A DNA stretch of 64,000 bases from Absidia repens (Eukaryota; Mucoromycota; Mucoromycetes; Mucorales; Cunninghamellaceae). Below the pieces are notes generated by a model that searched no databases, was not told the DNA's origin, and saw only the letters and a program-made list of their open reading frames with translations. A program made the translations under genes and the position numbers. Positions 1-11,133 of this stretch are shown here, piece after piece (the first letter of the stretch is position 1; the number at the start of each line of letters is the position of its first letter). The stretch is taken from contig MCGE01000012.1 in the NCBI GenBank assembly GCA_002105175.1, forward strand, positions 372,001-436,000, read 5' to 3'.

Positions 1-3000
1 ATTTCCGTAATCCATACACCGACTTTCATAGAAACTTGTGCTGGGGAGCCAAAGAGACAACAAGAGACATAGACACCTTCTGGTACTTCCGCCCGCATTT
101 GTTCCTTCGCCGCTTGGTAAGCTTCCTGGACGAATAGACCTTGCCAACCGATCACTCGAGTTGTTTCTTGCCCATCATAAAGTGTAGTAGGGACAGACAG
201 AGTCATTTCTTGCCCCTCTCGGAATATGACCTATTATACCGTCAAAAGGAAATGAAATATATTAGTATAGCACCTTTTCTTTTTTTTCTTCAATCCATTT
301 TTCCCATCAACTTACCATTGATAAAATCTCCTCTTGATCATACTGATTCAAATCAGTGACAGTAGTCATAATATTTCCATTGATACTGAGCACAAGATCG
401 CCCGCTTTCAAAACATGTGCACACGGACTGGAAGGATTCGTAAAGCCCAAAAGATAGAGTACGTGAGGATGTCCCGAGGCACCAAAAACATCCAACCATT
501 TTTCCGGCAAATTCAATAATCTTGCATGAACCAATTGCATTGTCCAAAATTCCGCATCCAGACCACGTACTGTAGGTCGTGTGACCAAACCTAGAGCGTC
601 AATGTTGTTCTTGTGCATATCCTTGTCGATACAGTATTGAATCATTTTCATCACAGTCGGCCTCCATAGTTTTGTGGGAAGACCACCCATAATAGTCATG
701 ACCTCCTTCTCTTCATCTTCAGTAGAGAAGCTCATCCAGTAAGCTTGCACGCGCCCATCGTCATCAGCAAGTACACCCCCTTGACCACCAAGATGTTCAT
801 TCGTCTTCAGAGCTTGCACATTAACGGCCCGCCACCTTGCAGGCGTCCCTTCTTTTGTCCGGACCGCCCGAATAGCAGCAATGTAGGTTTTCTTGGTGAT
901 GGTTGACGAGTCACCTATAATAGAGGTTTATCAAATTGGTTTTTTTTAGTTTTTTTTTTTTTTTTTATTATTAATAGTATATTTTGACCTACCACCTAAT
1001 CCAACATAATTCACCTTGTCGTTTCGTTCAAGGTTGGAATCACTAAGTTTCGCCGCATGTACTTCAAGACCGCTAGAGACAATGGGCAACGGATCAAAGG
1101 ACAGAATAGCAAAATTGTAAAAGGGATGCAAAAATTCCACACGTGCAGAGGTGGTAACCGAGTTACCAAATGTCAAGGAAATGTCGCATAAAGCTGTGGG
1201 GATGGTGTCACGATCGCTTATCACCAAAGGCGGATCCAGAGAAATCACCAACCCTGAGCCAAAAGAATGAGAGTCTCGAATGCCATCAATAACAAAGGGA
1301 GGGTAACAATCGACGGACACGAGGGCTTTCGACAATCTTTGTAAAGGACACGTAAGAGCTTTGAATGGTGGCTGTTCTTGGGCTATTCCTTGAAGTTCCT
1401 GGGTCACATCAGGTGTTGTCGATGATACATTCAGCGTCGCCAGTGACTGTGTTGGTGGAAGTGAAGCTGTATTTTCTTGGCGTTTTGACGGAGCTGGACC
1501 AAAATACTGATAATCCCATAAACCAGTACCATCTACATCAAGCATACACCAAAAAAGGACAAATATTAATACTAGCAAGTACTAAACCGATTTTTTATGT
1601 TACTTACCGTTTCTGACAGCCAAACAAAAGCGATGCCATCGACGATCCACGTGAAGTAGCATTACACGATCTTTCATTGCTCTTGACAATGAGTAAAAGC
1701 GAATTGGCACCCGAGTACCATGAGGGATTTGCTGTAGGATTTCCATCAAGTCATCCAAATGACGCACCCGTTGATTGTTGACGCTCTGTATCACCGAGCG
1801 ACGCAAGGCATGTGCGGTTCCCATGATATACCCAGCAGCGGCCACATAGACACCAGGATCGTTCAGAGATAAGCCATAAGAATGGGCCATTTGGTATGAC
1901 AAATCATGCATGACCCCTCCACCAAATTCGACATACCGATGAGGAGTAATCCCGTGCAAATCCTGGACCATCATCGTACATTCCTTGATTTCGCCAGCAC
2001 GAGAAACCACCAATGAAATAGATTGTTCGACATGTGTGTCCAGCAAGTCTTCCAATTCAATAAATGTTGAAATAATTGATCCATTTCCAGTAAGCAAAAT
2101 ATCACCAGGCTCCAAATAAGCAGATGCCGGTCCACCGGGTAGAAGCGATTTCACCACCAAAAGCCCTTGAGACACCTGGTTCAGGTTATGACCACCGTTA
2201 CTATCCACCGAAGAATACGCATCTCCATCGTCATTGTGTAGGGAGCGAAGTCGCCGTTCAATGTATTTTGCTAATCCCAATTGAAGTAATTCATCATAGG
2301 AGCGATAGACAAATTCAGTTTGTAAAGTTCCACGTGAGATGACTTGATTTTGTTGTTGTTGAATACATTTCAGTGCACGTTGGACACGATTCAGGGGAAG
2401 ATAGTAGCTTGATGAAGCACGAGATGCACCACCAGCATTCAAAGCAATGGCTCGACCATGTAAATCCAACACCGGGCTACCACTTGATCCAGCGCTGGTA
2501 CTCGAAGCAGCTTGAAGATAAAATGTATTGAAATCGTTGTATTCACCAATACCATAATCGGGAGCTTCACGGTCCAATCTTGCCAACGTTCCAGATAGAA
2601 TACTGAGTTTCTCACCAGCATCATTGCTAAAACACATACACAAAAAAAAAAAAAAAAAAAAAAAGAAACAAAAAGGAAGTTAGTAACAATACATACCGTA
2701 CAATGCAACAATTTTTTTTTAATTTCTTTACCCAACCACCCTTATTTCTTGACCAACACGAGCACCATCAGGATATAATTCAATGGGATTGATATCAAGG
2801 AATCGCACTTTTGCAGGATCATATTGGAGAAAGCCAAAGTCATGGATGGGATCCCGGTAGATTGGCTTGAGTTCGATTTCTTCATAATTGCATAAGACAG
2901 CTTGGGCCACAATTGGAGAGATAGAGACCACATGTCGATTGGATAAAATAATACCTCTTTTTGAATCCACCACAAAGCCGGTAGCAGAAAAAACTCCAGG

Positions 3001-3480
3001 GATTTCAGTATCCAAACACCGGACTCTAGTTGCCTTGATAGATACAATACTTTTGATGCACTTTTCCAAAGTATTTTCCCAAGTATCTGTTGCGATCGGT
3101 GGATGTGCTTTTATGTGTGCTGAATGATTGGTTTGTTGCTTTGGTGCTAGCAAAGAAGATGGGAGAGGAAGATGTTGTTGCTGTTTCAATACCATTGCTT
3201 GCTTCATATTCATCCAAGAAGGCGGGTTTTCATTAGGATGGTCCAATTTTAATGATGAGGGTGATGAGGACGATGAATGATACAGTGCATCACGATTGGT
3301 AACATTGGCTGTTTCTAAAGGTCTAGGCATAATAATGAGGAAGAGTTGCGTGAATTTGCATAAAAAAGAAGAGAAAAGAAAAGAAAAGAAAAAATAAGTA
3401 AAAATGATAAAAAAAAGGCCCCGAATGGTTCCTTTTTGAACATTCATCAATTAAAAAAAAAAATGAAACCTACCAGACAT
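1..3480 (-). CDS. nma111: NMA111/HtrA-like nuclear serine protease, 3' end cut by window edge
   Basis: Trypsin-like protease with PDZ domains of the fungal Nma111 (pro-apoptotic HtrA) family, known from yeast as a nuclear protease. Exons by splice phase: complement(<1..230, 316..914, 993..1532, 1608..2626, 2732..3314, 3474..3480). The start is a 7-nt first exon (ATGTCTG) joined to give MSETANVTNRD. A complete catalytic triad is visible in the first protease half: His in SNRHVV, Asp in HDFGFLQYD, Ser in AGSSGSPV. PDZ-like stretches follow (for example GGPASAYLEPGD). A second protease-like half looks degenerate (GGQGGVLADDDG replaces the GDSGGP-type motif), as is typical of this duplicated family. 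The last exon seen (REGQEMTLSVPTTLYDGQE) runs off the left edge, so the C-terminus is missing. Confidence in family is high; the tiny first exon is inferred. Confidence 0.93.
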
Positions 3481-3941
3481 CAAAACATCAGAGAGTGAGA
3501 GTGAGAGCAAAATTGCATGTCAGCCAGTGATTGCTTTTTCATGCGTTCTATAATTTTGTGTACACCATGTAAAAATAAAAAATAAAAAGTCCGTCAAGTC
3601 AAAATTAATCTAAACGATGGTTTTACCCATACACTTCCAGTTTTTTCGAAACCTACCTAGAGTATTCGGCGTTTGTCCTCATCACAGGTTGTGGTCAGGT
3701 TGTTTCTTTTAAGAAACAATGTATGTTTATTTATTTCCTATATAAGAAAAAAAAGTGTCAGTTCATCATGTCATACTGTATATTTTGTGTCTTTTAGTTT
3801 TATTTTTACCAGTATCTTCATATCAATGGATTCATTCAAACTCCATAAAAAAAATTGGGGGAAGTTTTTATTTGATGGGACGAGTGGGACTATTCTAAAA
3901 GTATAAAGTGGGGAGAAAGAGAGAGGGAGAGGGAGAGAGCA
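3481..3941. other. Intergenic spacer between two minus-strand genes
   Basis: Holds the presumed promoter of the NMA111-like gene and the 3' flank of the next gene. Low-complexity GAGA/GAGTGA runs lie near 3490-3510 and 3910-3940. I see no convincing gene or RNA. Confidence 0.5.
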
Positions 3942-4655
3942 CTATGGAAGAAATATTCTAGGGTCTATACTAAAGCGGCCACAGATGCCTTCCACCACTT
4001 TCCAAAGGTCCCAATAGCCGTACAAGCTAGCGATATCAAACACTGTGTTGGTGAGTTTTCGTAATTGTTCTTGAGAAACAGGGTCAGTGGAATATGTTTG
4101 ACAAAGTCGCAGAATTTCGAGTGGATAAGTTGACCAAGTTTCTGTGTCTAAAGGATACTGATTGATGATGGTATTGCTGCTATTGCTATTGTTGTCGTGA
4201 GTGCTGTCAAAATTGAGTGGTGATTGGATAATTTGTAAACTCAATTCGTTTTGTTGTTGAGAGCAAGAGATTATACCAAGATATTTTTGAGCCTTTAATG
4301 ACGTAGAAGTGGTATTTGTGTATAAAGAGGAAGTGGAGTCGAAAATGATAATACCGTGTCGAGATCCATTGTTTTTTGGCTGTGGTGGCTGCGGTGTCTG
4401 TGGCGAGTAGCATTGGAGCGAAGAGAATAAAAGCTGAAAAAGTTCATTTTCTTCTGCTGTTGCTGTTGGTTTCAATCGAAGATCGTGTTTGCTGTGAGTA
4501 GTCCATTGTGAGGGTGGATTCAGGACAAAAAAGGCGACAGTCAAGTTTCCATAACTCCAAATAGGCTGATCAAATTTTGATGAGTTTGCATGAACACTAT
4601 TTTCAACAATAACTGGTATTGACAAGTAGCCCAAAATAATATCAATAGGAAGCAT
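3942..4655 (-). CDS. Uncharacterised protein, 237 aa
   Basis: Single open frame starting MLPIDIILGYLSIP and ending SIDPRIFLP. I do not recognise the family. The N-terminal ~60 residues and C-terminal ~40 residues (LYGYWDLWKVVEGICGRF) look folded. The middle is low complexity: PQTPQPPQP, Ser/Thr-rich, then Asn/Ser-rich (DNNSNSSNT). No signal peptide or clear membrane segment is evident, although the first 18 residues are hydrophobic. It is divergent from the PP1 inhibitor-2 gene, with about 155 bp between the two start codons, so the two probably share a promoter. Missing upstream exons cannot be excluded. Confidence 0.55.
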   Translation of the reverse strand: MLPIDIILGYLSIPVIVENSVHANSSKFDQPIWSYGNLTVAFFVLNPPSQWTTHSKHDLRLKPTATAEENELFQLLFSSLQCYSPQTPQPPQPKNNGSRHGIIIFDSTSSLYTNTTSTSLKAQKYLGIISCSQQQNELSLQIIQSPLNFDSTHDNNSNSSNTIINQYPLDTETWSTYPLEILRLCQTYSTDPVSQEQLRKLTNTVFDIASLYGYWDLWKVVEGICGRFSIDPRIFLP

Positions 4656-4811
4656 CGAGAGTAACGAAGTAAGTATTAGTGCGCAAAAGAAAAAGAAAAA
4701 TAAAAGCAGTGCGGAACTTCAAATTCTACACAGACACACACACAAAAAAAAAAAAAAAAAGATCATTCTTTTTTTCCACTTTCTTCTTTTTTCTTTTCTT
4801 TACAAATAAAT

Positions 4812-5581
4812 ATGACCTCACCTGCTAAACCTATCAAGGGTATTCTGAAAAACCGTCAACAAGGAAGCAGCTCAGGAAATGAACCTCAGTAAATACGCTT
4901 ATCTCTTTTGTTATATATACTTTTTTGATCTCAAAAATACTAATCTACTTATTATTTATTTATGGGTATGTCTTGTTTAGTTTGAAGTGGGATGAAGACA
5001 ATCTTATGCTCACAGAACAACAAAAGGATTCAACAATGAAGATAGATGAACCCAAGACTCCATATATTCGATATGATGCACAAAACGATAAAGTATTGAA
5101 TTTACCAGGTAAGAAGGATATGGGTCAGGATATACGAATAATTTCATTAATGTATTTACAAAACTAGATAATCTTGGATATCGTGCCAAGTTGGACCCTG
5201 AAGACATTGATGAGTTTGCCTTGGATGGAGGTCATGAATCGGATCGATCAAGTGTTTCTAGCGGAAAAAAGACTCGTCAAGTATCTATCAGTGATGATGA
5301 ATGGGCTGACTCTGGTGACGAAGAAGACGAACAAGGTAAAAAAAAGAGAGGTAGGTTGCTTGAGAATGTTACCATTAACGATTTACTCTTCTTTCTTAGC
5401 TCAAAAACGCCATCAAGACTTTGCAAAGAAACGGGCTATGCACTACAACATGGGCAATGTGTTACACCATCCAAAAGATGAAGCTGATTCTGCTGATGAA
5501 GAGAACGACAGCGACGACGACAATAGCAACCTCAACAACCACGCGAGCAGTATACCACCTGTGCCCCCATTACCCAAATAG
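4812..5581 (+). CDS. Protein phosphatase 1 inhibitor-2 (IPP-2/Glc8 family)
   Basis: Small disordered regulator of protein phosphatase 1. Exons join(4812..4888, 4981..5108, 5168..5350, 5400..5581), about 189 aa. Family motifs occur in the right order: KGILKN near residue 9, HLKWDEDNL after the first intron, the GSK3/MAPK phosphosite context IDEPKTPY (human inhibitor-2 has the same PxTPY), and [10 protein letters not shown], the helix whose HYN element occupies the PP1 active site. The tail is acidic ([12 protein letters not shown]) and ends in proline-rich PPVPPLPK. A second donor at 5336 (CAAG/GTAAAA) is also in phase and would drop GKKKR. An AATAAA poly(A) signal lies about 45 bp downstream, near 5627. 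Confidence 0.93.
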
Positions 5582-5871
5582 TATAGCCTTAGTTTATATA
5601 TGTCGTTTGTGTATATATTTTCATTCAATAAAATGTGGTGTTTTTTTTTTATATCTTTGTTGAAAATGGAATGTTGACTTTTTTGTGAACCAATAAAGTC
5701 ATTTGGTGTAAACGGAACTATCATCTGTTACAACCATATCCAGTGCAACAATTTTTGAATCCCAGTTTATCGCTAACTTTCTGCTCTTTTATTTTATTTT
5801 TTTCCTCTCTTTCTTTTTCTTCTCTCCCCCGTCCTTTTTTTATTATTATTATTTTTATTGATTCCAATACC

Positions 5872-6675
5872 ATGAAGAAAGATATCCGCAATCACCCTTA
5901 TCACTTTGAACAAGCATTACAACGACAAAATAGTATACAGCATACCTCGACGGCTTTTACCTCTTCCCCAACCAGTGATACCGGTGACACTAATAAGATA
6001 TCGAAAACACAAGATCAGCAACAACAACTACTACAACAGCAGCAACTAAAACAACAACAACAACAACAGCAACAAATGCAGCAACAGCAGCAGCAACAGC
6101 AGCAGCAACAGCAGCAGCAACAGCAGCAGCAGCAGTTGAAAAGCAAAAACACCACTTACTTCACTTGGCTTGTATTTATGTATGCAAAGTGGGTGCCGTT
6201 TGATGCAAACAACCAATTCAAGCTGGAACAAACGTTGAATTTAGGTGGAACCTTCGTGGACATTGAAGACAGCAACTTTCCCAAGGTAAAGCGGGTACGA
6301 GTATTTCCAAAATCAAATTATCTCTCTTATCTTGGTGTCAAGTATCGACTTTCAAGAGTTATGCAGCCCGATGCTTGGTCGGATTCTCACGACATGACTT
6401 CTACCCCAACCTCAACTACAACTCAAATTCAACAACAGCAACAACAGCAATGCCCATCTCCATTACTGCAACATCAGCCTATTATATTCAACAATGAGAC
6501 CCAACAAACTCTCTCTCGACTATTACCTCCGCCACCTCCATTCTCACCACCTACCGCTACCACTACTACTACTACTACTACTTCAACATCCTCCACTCAA
6601 ACCACTCGTATGGATTATTGGCGATCAAGTCCTCATAGATCCTCTCAAACTTTGATATCCCATGTTTTATCTTGA
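5872..6675 (+). CDS. PolyQ protein with a WWE-like segment, 267 aa
   Basis: Intronless frame; I chose the ATG at 5872 (MKKDIRNHPYHFEQAL) because the upstream extension is only translated pyrimidine-rich leader. Residues about 50-88 are almost pure glutamine. They are followed by a folded-looking block, TYFTWLVFMYAKWVPFDANNQ to GVKYRLSRVM, with two tryptophans spaced around WxPF. This resembles the WWE-type module that precedes DDHD phospholipase domains in fungi, but no DDHD domain is present. The rest is Gln/Thr/Pro-rich and ends HVLS. The resemblance to WWE is by eye only and no function can be assigned. An AATAAA lies near 6877. Confidence 0.6.
   Translation: MKKDIRNHPYHFEQALQRQNSIQHTSTAFTSSPTSDTGDTNKISKTQDQQQQLLQQQQLKQQQQQQQQMQQQQQQQQQQQQQQQQQQQLKSKNTTYFTWLVFMYAKWVPFDANNQFKLEQTLNLGGTFVDIEDSNFPKVKRVRVFPKSNYLSYLGVKYRLSRVMQPDAWSDSHDMTSTPTSTTTQIQQQQQQQCPSPLLQHQPIIFNNETQQTLSRLLPPPPPFSPPTATTTTTTTTSTSSTQTTRMDYWRSSPHRSSQTLISHVLS
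6014..6136 (+). repeat. CAG/CAA polyglutamine-coding tract
   Basis: About 40 glutamine codons mixing CAA and CAG, with a few Leu, Lys and Met codons. The long open frame on the opposite strand here is a poly-Leu shadow of this tract. Confidence 0.9.
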
Positions 6676-9109
6676 TATTATTTGATCCTCTTTAGTTTAT
6701 ATCCCTATGATGATATCCTATCCCTATAGTTATTAGTTCTTCTTTTACCTATTGTATTTATTTAGTTACTCTGTATTTTCTTCCTCTTCCTCTTCTCTTC
6801 CCTTTCCTCCTTCATTTATCCATTAGTGGTATACTTGTTAGTCTTATTCTTTTATATATATAATGAAATTGTTTAATAAAGAAAAATGATGTTTGTTTGA
6901 TATATTGATTGCTTTTAAGGACTCCTGCGTGTTAACTTTTTTTTTTTTGCCGCCTAAAAAAAGTAGGTGCCACGTTTATCGATGGAAGGAAAACTTTATT
7001 CCTCCCTGCATAAAGAAGAATTATTACTTAGTAAATGGAAAATAAGCTTGTAACCCATGATCTTGATAAAGTTATGATGGCCTGGTGGACCCTCTCTTTT
7101 ATTGGGCGACACAGCTTTTTTTTTTCTTTTCTTCTTTTTTACGTTTCGTTAAAAAATGCGTAGCTGCTTGAAAAGATGTTCATGATGTGGACATGGGATT
7201 TCTTCTAGTTGTCAGGTGATTCAAGTGTAGTTCTTTGTCGTCATGCCACACTGTAAATATCAATACCATCATTTATAAACTAGTATCACTAGAATAAATC
7301 ATCACCATCATCACACATATTTCATTGTGAAAAGCATTCGCTCGGCGAAATTGAAAGAATCACACGAGACACTTGATTTTTTTTTTTTTTTGATGAGATA
7401 TCATAATAATATGCATATAGTGCGCTCCCGATATACTAGTTTATCATATGCTTCTATTTTGTGGTGCGAGTTTGGAAAAAAAAAAAGAGAGATTAACGAC
7501 GATGATGATGATAATAATAATGATCACAGGACATGAACACTAAAAAAAAAAAGGGAATCCCGTGAAAATTAAGACGCTTCCTTGATTTGGTACCTGTTTT
7601 TCTATGGCAATCTTAAGCCAATCAAATATATAATTCCTCTAAGAATTGAACTACCGACACCTGAAAATTGCATACAGCTATTTGCTTTGAGTTACATATA
7701 AAAAAGGGAGACCGATAAAAAAACCTACTGTTTTTTGGAATGGAAATGCATGGACTGGAGAAATTTGTGAATTTAGAAAACAGTAAGCATATGGTATCAT
7801 CTATAAAGGCAGGGAATATCAAGAAAAAGGGAGTCATAGAAACTCTTTAGGGGGGGAGGGTGGATGAAGAATAAACGTCAATTCTTTATTACCATTTTAC
7901 GTTGGAGGGCCAGAGAAAAAATAGCGGTGATTCAAATGTAGAGAAAAAACTGAATGCGGTCGCACCCAATAATTATTATCTTCAACAAGAAAAAACATTG
8001 ATATAAACATTGTATATTATAAAACCAAAGAAGAAGAAAGAGTATATATTATATTGATAACTAGCATACATAAATCATTTACTGGTTCGCCTTAATGTTG
8101 AAAATAGTTACTTGCAGTGTCTATGCTAAGGGAGCTCGTCGGCGTTTAAATGCATGCATGAATTTTTTAAAGCAATTGTGAAGGAGGGTTGACATTATCG
8201 TCAAGAACAAAACAATCGTTGTTCCAAAACTACATTAATAAACATAAACGTGTTATGAAACCCTGATGTCGATCAAAGTCACCTGTAAAATAGAAAACAA
8301 AATAGAAGCACGAAAGTAACAGCGGGCGTTAAACCTGATGAGATTCTTTTCTTAAAAAAGGAGACAATTGAGACTGACAGATAGGAAAAAAATGGGTGAC
8401 TTTAGAAATAACATTGACTTAATGATTTCAAGGAGGAACAAACAAAACCTATTATCAAAAGAACGTGCAATCTGAAAGAGATAAATTGGGAGCTGTTATG
8501 ATGTGATTTGCTAACTATAGGTATTACTTTACTGAAATCGATTTGATCACTCCTCTTTAACTCGTGCAATGTCCCTTTTTTTTATTTTTATTCATGTACG
8601 AAAATGGCGAAGATGACAGTAAAAGAAATAAGATGATGATAATGATAATAATGACGACAATTAAGAAGTATATATTAATTATGATTAGTGATGATGATAG
8701 TAATAGAAAACCAAAACACTTATTGCCACAAAAGAAACAGTTTGATTTATATGATAATATTGATTAAATTAATATTTTGTCTCGCTTTTTAACTCTCATT
8801 TTGGTTCGCATAAACTTGATCATTTTCATTCTAAATCAAACCTGTCTCCTTAACCTCGGTAAAAATGGTTTTTGATTTTACTGCATTTCGCCCAATAAGA
8901 AAAAATTGGGATCATCCTAAATAAATCTCGAATAATATAATGTACACTATATAAAGGCTCAAATCCATTTGACATTTTTTACTTTTTTCTGTTTTCTTTC
9001 TTTTTCCTTCCATCTAATTTTTATACTTTAGGACGTTAATTCTCTCAAACCGTCAATTTTTCATTCCCCGACGCACTTAAAAAAAAAGGCACAGACCAAA
9101 AATTTTCTC
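6676..9109. other. 2.4 kb intergenic region without a recognisable gene
   Basis: Very AT-rich, with simple runs (GATGATGAT near 7500, ATAATGATAATAATGA near 8640-8655). The short open frames lack coding character. It contains the poly(A) region of the polyQ gene (left) and the promoter of the C2H2 factor (right). Confidence 0.5.
8948..8956 (+). promoter_or_regulatory. TATA box of the C2H2 factor gene
   Basis: TATATAAAG about 155 bp upstream of the ATG at 9110, followed by a pyrimidine-rich leader. This is consistent with a focused TATA promoter for a regulated transcription factor; the link is inferred from position. Confidence 0.45.
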
Positions 9110-10737
9110 ATGTCACCACCTTCTTGCATTCAAACTTTTCAGGATTCTCTTGTCCATGATTCCCAAAACAGTGCTATCCGATTTGTTGGCACTAATTCTC
9201 TTGAACAACACTATACAACTAATAACGACTATTATCAGTCTTCCACTCCAGCAAAACAAAAAGATCTGGTTCATCAACACCAACACCAACAATCTCCTCG
9301 TCGATTTAGCTATGCTGACTTATTATCTGGTCAAACTACAACCTCTTACGACAACAGTTCCTACTATTTACCAATGACTACGTCCTCTCCTTCCAATGAT
9401 AGTGACGACTACCAGCATCCGAACAGCAGCGCAAGTGACTCGTCGAGTAGCTCCGCCAACGACAACATTACCTACATGGAATCCACCGGCTCCAGTGCAG
9501 ATTCTTCCTTCATTACAAGTCATCCTCATCATTCCACTGCCAAGATATCAAATGATAGTATGACCTCTCATGTTGGCTCATCATCCCCTGCTTCTATTCA
9601 ACCATACAACTTGACTTGCTCGCCTACTCCGTCAGTGGTCGAACCTCAATTTTTACAGCAACAGCACCGTCATTCTATTGCCACTGCTCAACACCTTGGC
9701 ATGCATTCAGTGACAGCAGCAACAGCACCATCTTCCTTGTATGATTCACATATTCAACGCCATCATAGTTTTAGTCATCAAGCTATGTATGAACAGCCCC
9801 GACACCATCCTCTTACCCCTCAGCAACACCAGCAACAACTGCCCTTTGGAACGAGCAATAATTCTGGAATGATTCAAGGGTATCACAACGCAGGATTACA
9901 AATAGCAAGACCCATGACACCCGCTTCTCCTCACACCAAAGATATCCAGCAACAGTATCAACATCATCACAACAGTAACCGCGACGATCACATGCAACAA
10001 CAACAACAACAACAACAACAGCAACAACAAGGAGTATTGAATGATGCAAACTTATCGTTTCCATCGCAATCCATGTTTAGTGTATCTCCTCTTCCAAATT
10101 CAACTTTACAACACCAATCGCCCACTCCTACAACGTCATTGCCATTTGGACCCACTGGTCACCTTCGAGAAAATTTCCTGAATCATGGCAAACAACCGCT
10201 CCGACAACTTCACGAAGAAAAGAACAGCACCAAAAAAACTCCAAGATCCCGCGGTCGTCGTGTTTCTAATATACCAAGCAGTGGTGCCCGTATGTTTGTT
10301 TGCAAAGTAGATGGGTGTGGAAAGGTATTCAAGCGATCTGAACATTTGAAACGGCATATACGATCCATCCATACATTGGAAAAACGTAAGTACCAGAGAG
10401 AGCAGAGGCGCAAGGTTAGATGAATAGACTAGCAAGGTGATCGTGCATGTACTGACAATTTTTTTTTTTTTTTTTTGTTATAGCATTTGAATGCCCTTAC
10501 CAAAACTGTAACAAGAGGTTTTCCCGGTCGGACAATCTCAATCAACATATTCGAATTCATCGACATAGTACTACTGGACTAACAAAATTAGATAAGCAGC
10601 ATCAAAAGCAACCACAAGCATCCTCTCCATCACCTCTCAGCTCTAATGCCAACGTTGGGTATCATCAGCATCAGCATCAACGCCATTCATCATCAGAAAA
10701 TCAACCTTTTGCCAACTACGTCCAAAACTTCATTTAG
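9110..10737 (+). CDS. C2H2 zinc-finger transcription factor (Msn2/Seb1-like)
   Basis: Two exons, join(9110..10385, 10484..10737), 509 aa. The first ~390 residues are disordered and rich in Ser, Gln, His and Pro, with a polyQ run near residue 300. A basic stretch (TPRSRGRRVSNIPSSG) leads into two tandem C2H2 fingers. Finger 1 is FVCKVDGCGKVF..HLKRHIRSIH and finger 2, split from it by the intron, is FECPYQNCNKRF..NLNQHIRIH. Two-finger proteins with RSEHLKRH and RSDNLNQH recognition helices belong to the fungal Msn2/4-Seb1 group that binds AGGGG-type stress elements. That DNA-target inference comes from the helices only. The tail is His/Gln/Ser-rich and ends YVQNFI. Confidence 0.88.
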
Positions 10738-11133
10738 TTCTCCCCATCATCTCCCTTCCCCCTTTATTATTTTGCCCACCTTCCTTTTTATTTATTTATG
10801 TATGAACTTCCATCCTCATTTCCCCTTATTTAATACTATACATTATTACAGTTTTTAACCATATACACTCCATTACCGTTTATGCTATTTTTTTTTTTTT
10901 TTTTTTTTTTTTTACATTAGTCTTTCTTATTATTATTTGATTTGATATCATATATTGACTTTATCATATTTTACTTTTTTCGGCTGGAAACTGAATATTG
11001 TCTAATAAACTATCTCTCTCTCTTTTTTCTTATATTATGATTTGTCTTCGGGAATTGAAATGTCCTTGTGTTGTAACAGAAAAAAAAACTTTTTTTATCG
11101 GTTGCCCTTACATTCTGTACTTTATAAGACGAC
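10738..11133. other. Intergenic region with a long T tract
   Basis: 3' flank of the zinc-finger gene and promoter of the RlmN-like gene. A run of more than 20 T lies near 10890-10912 and an AATAAA near 11003. No gene is seen. Confidence 0.4.

Noticed and set aside
6046..6231. Minus-strand poly-leucine open frame
   Set aside because: It is the antisense shadow of the CAG/CAA polyglutamine tract.
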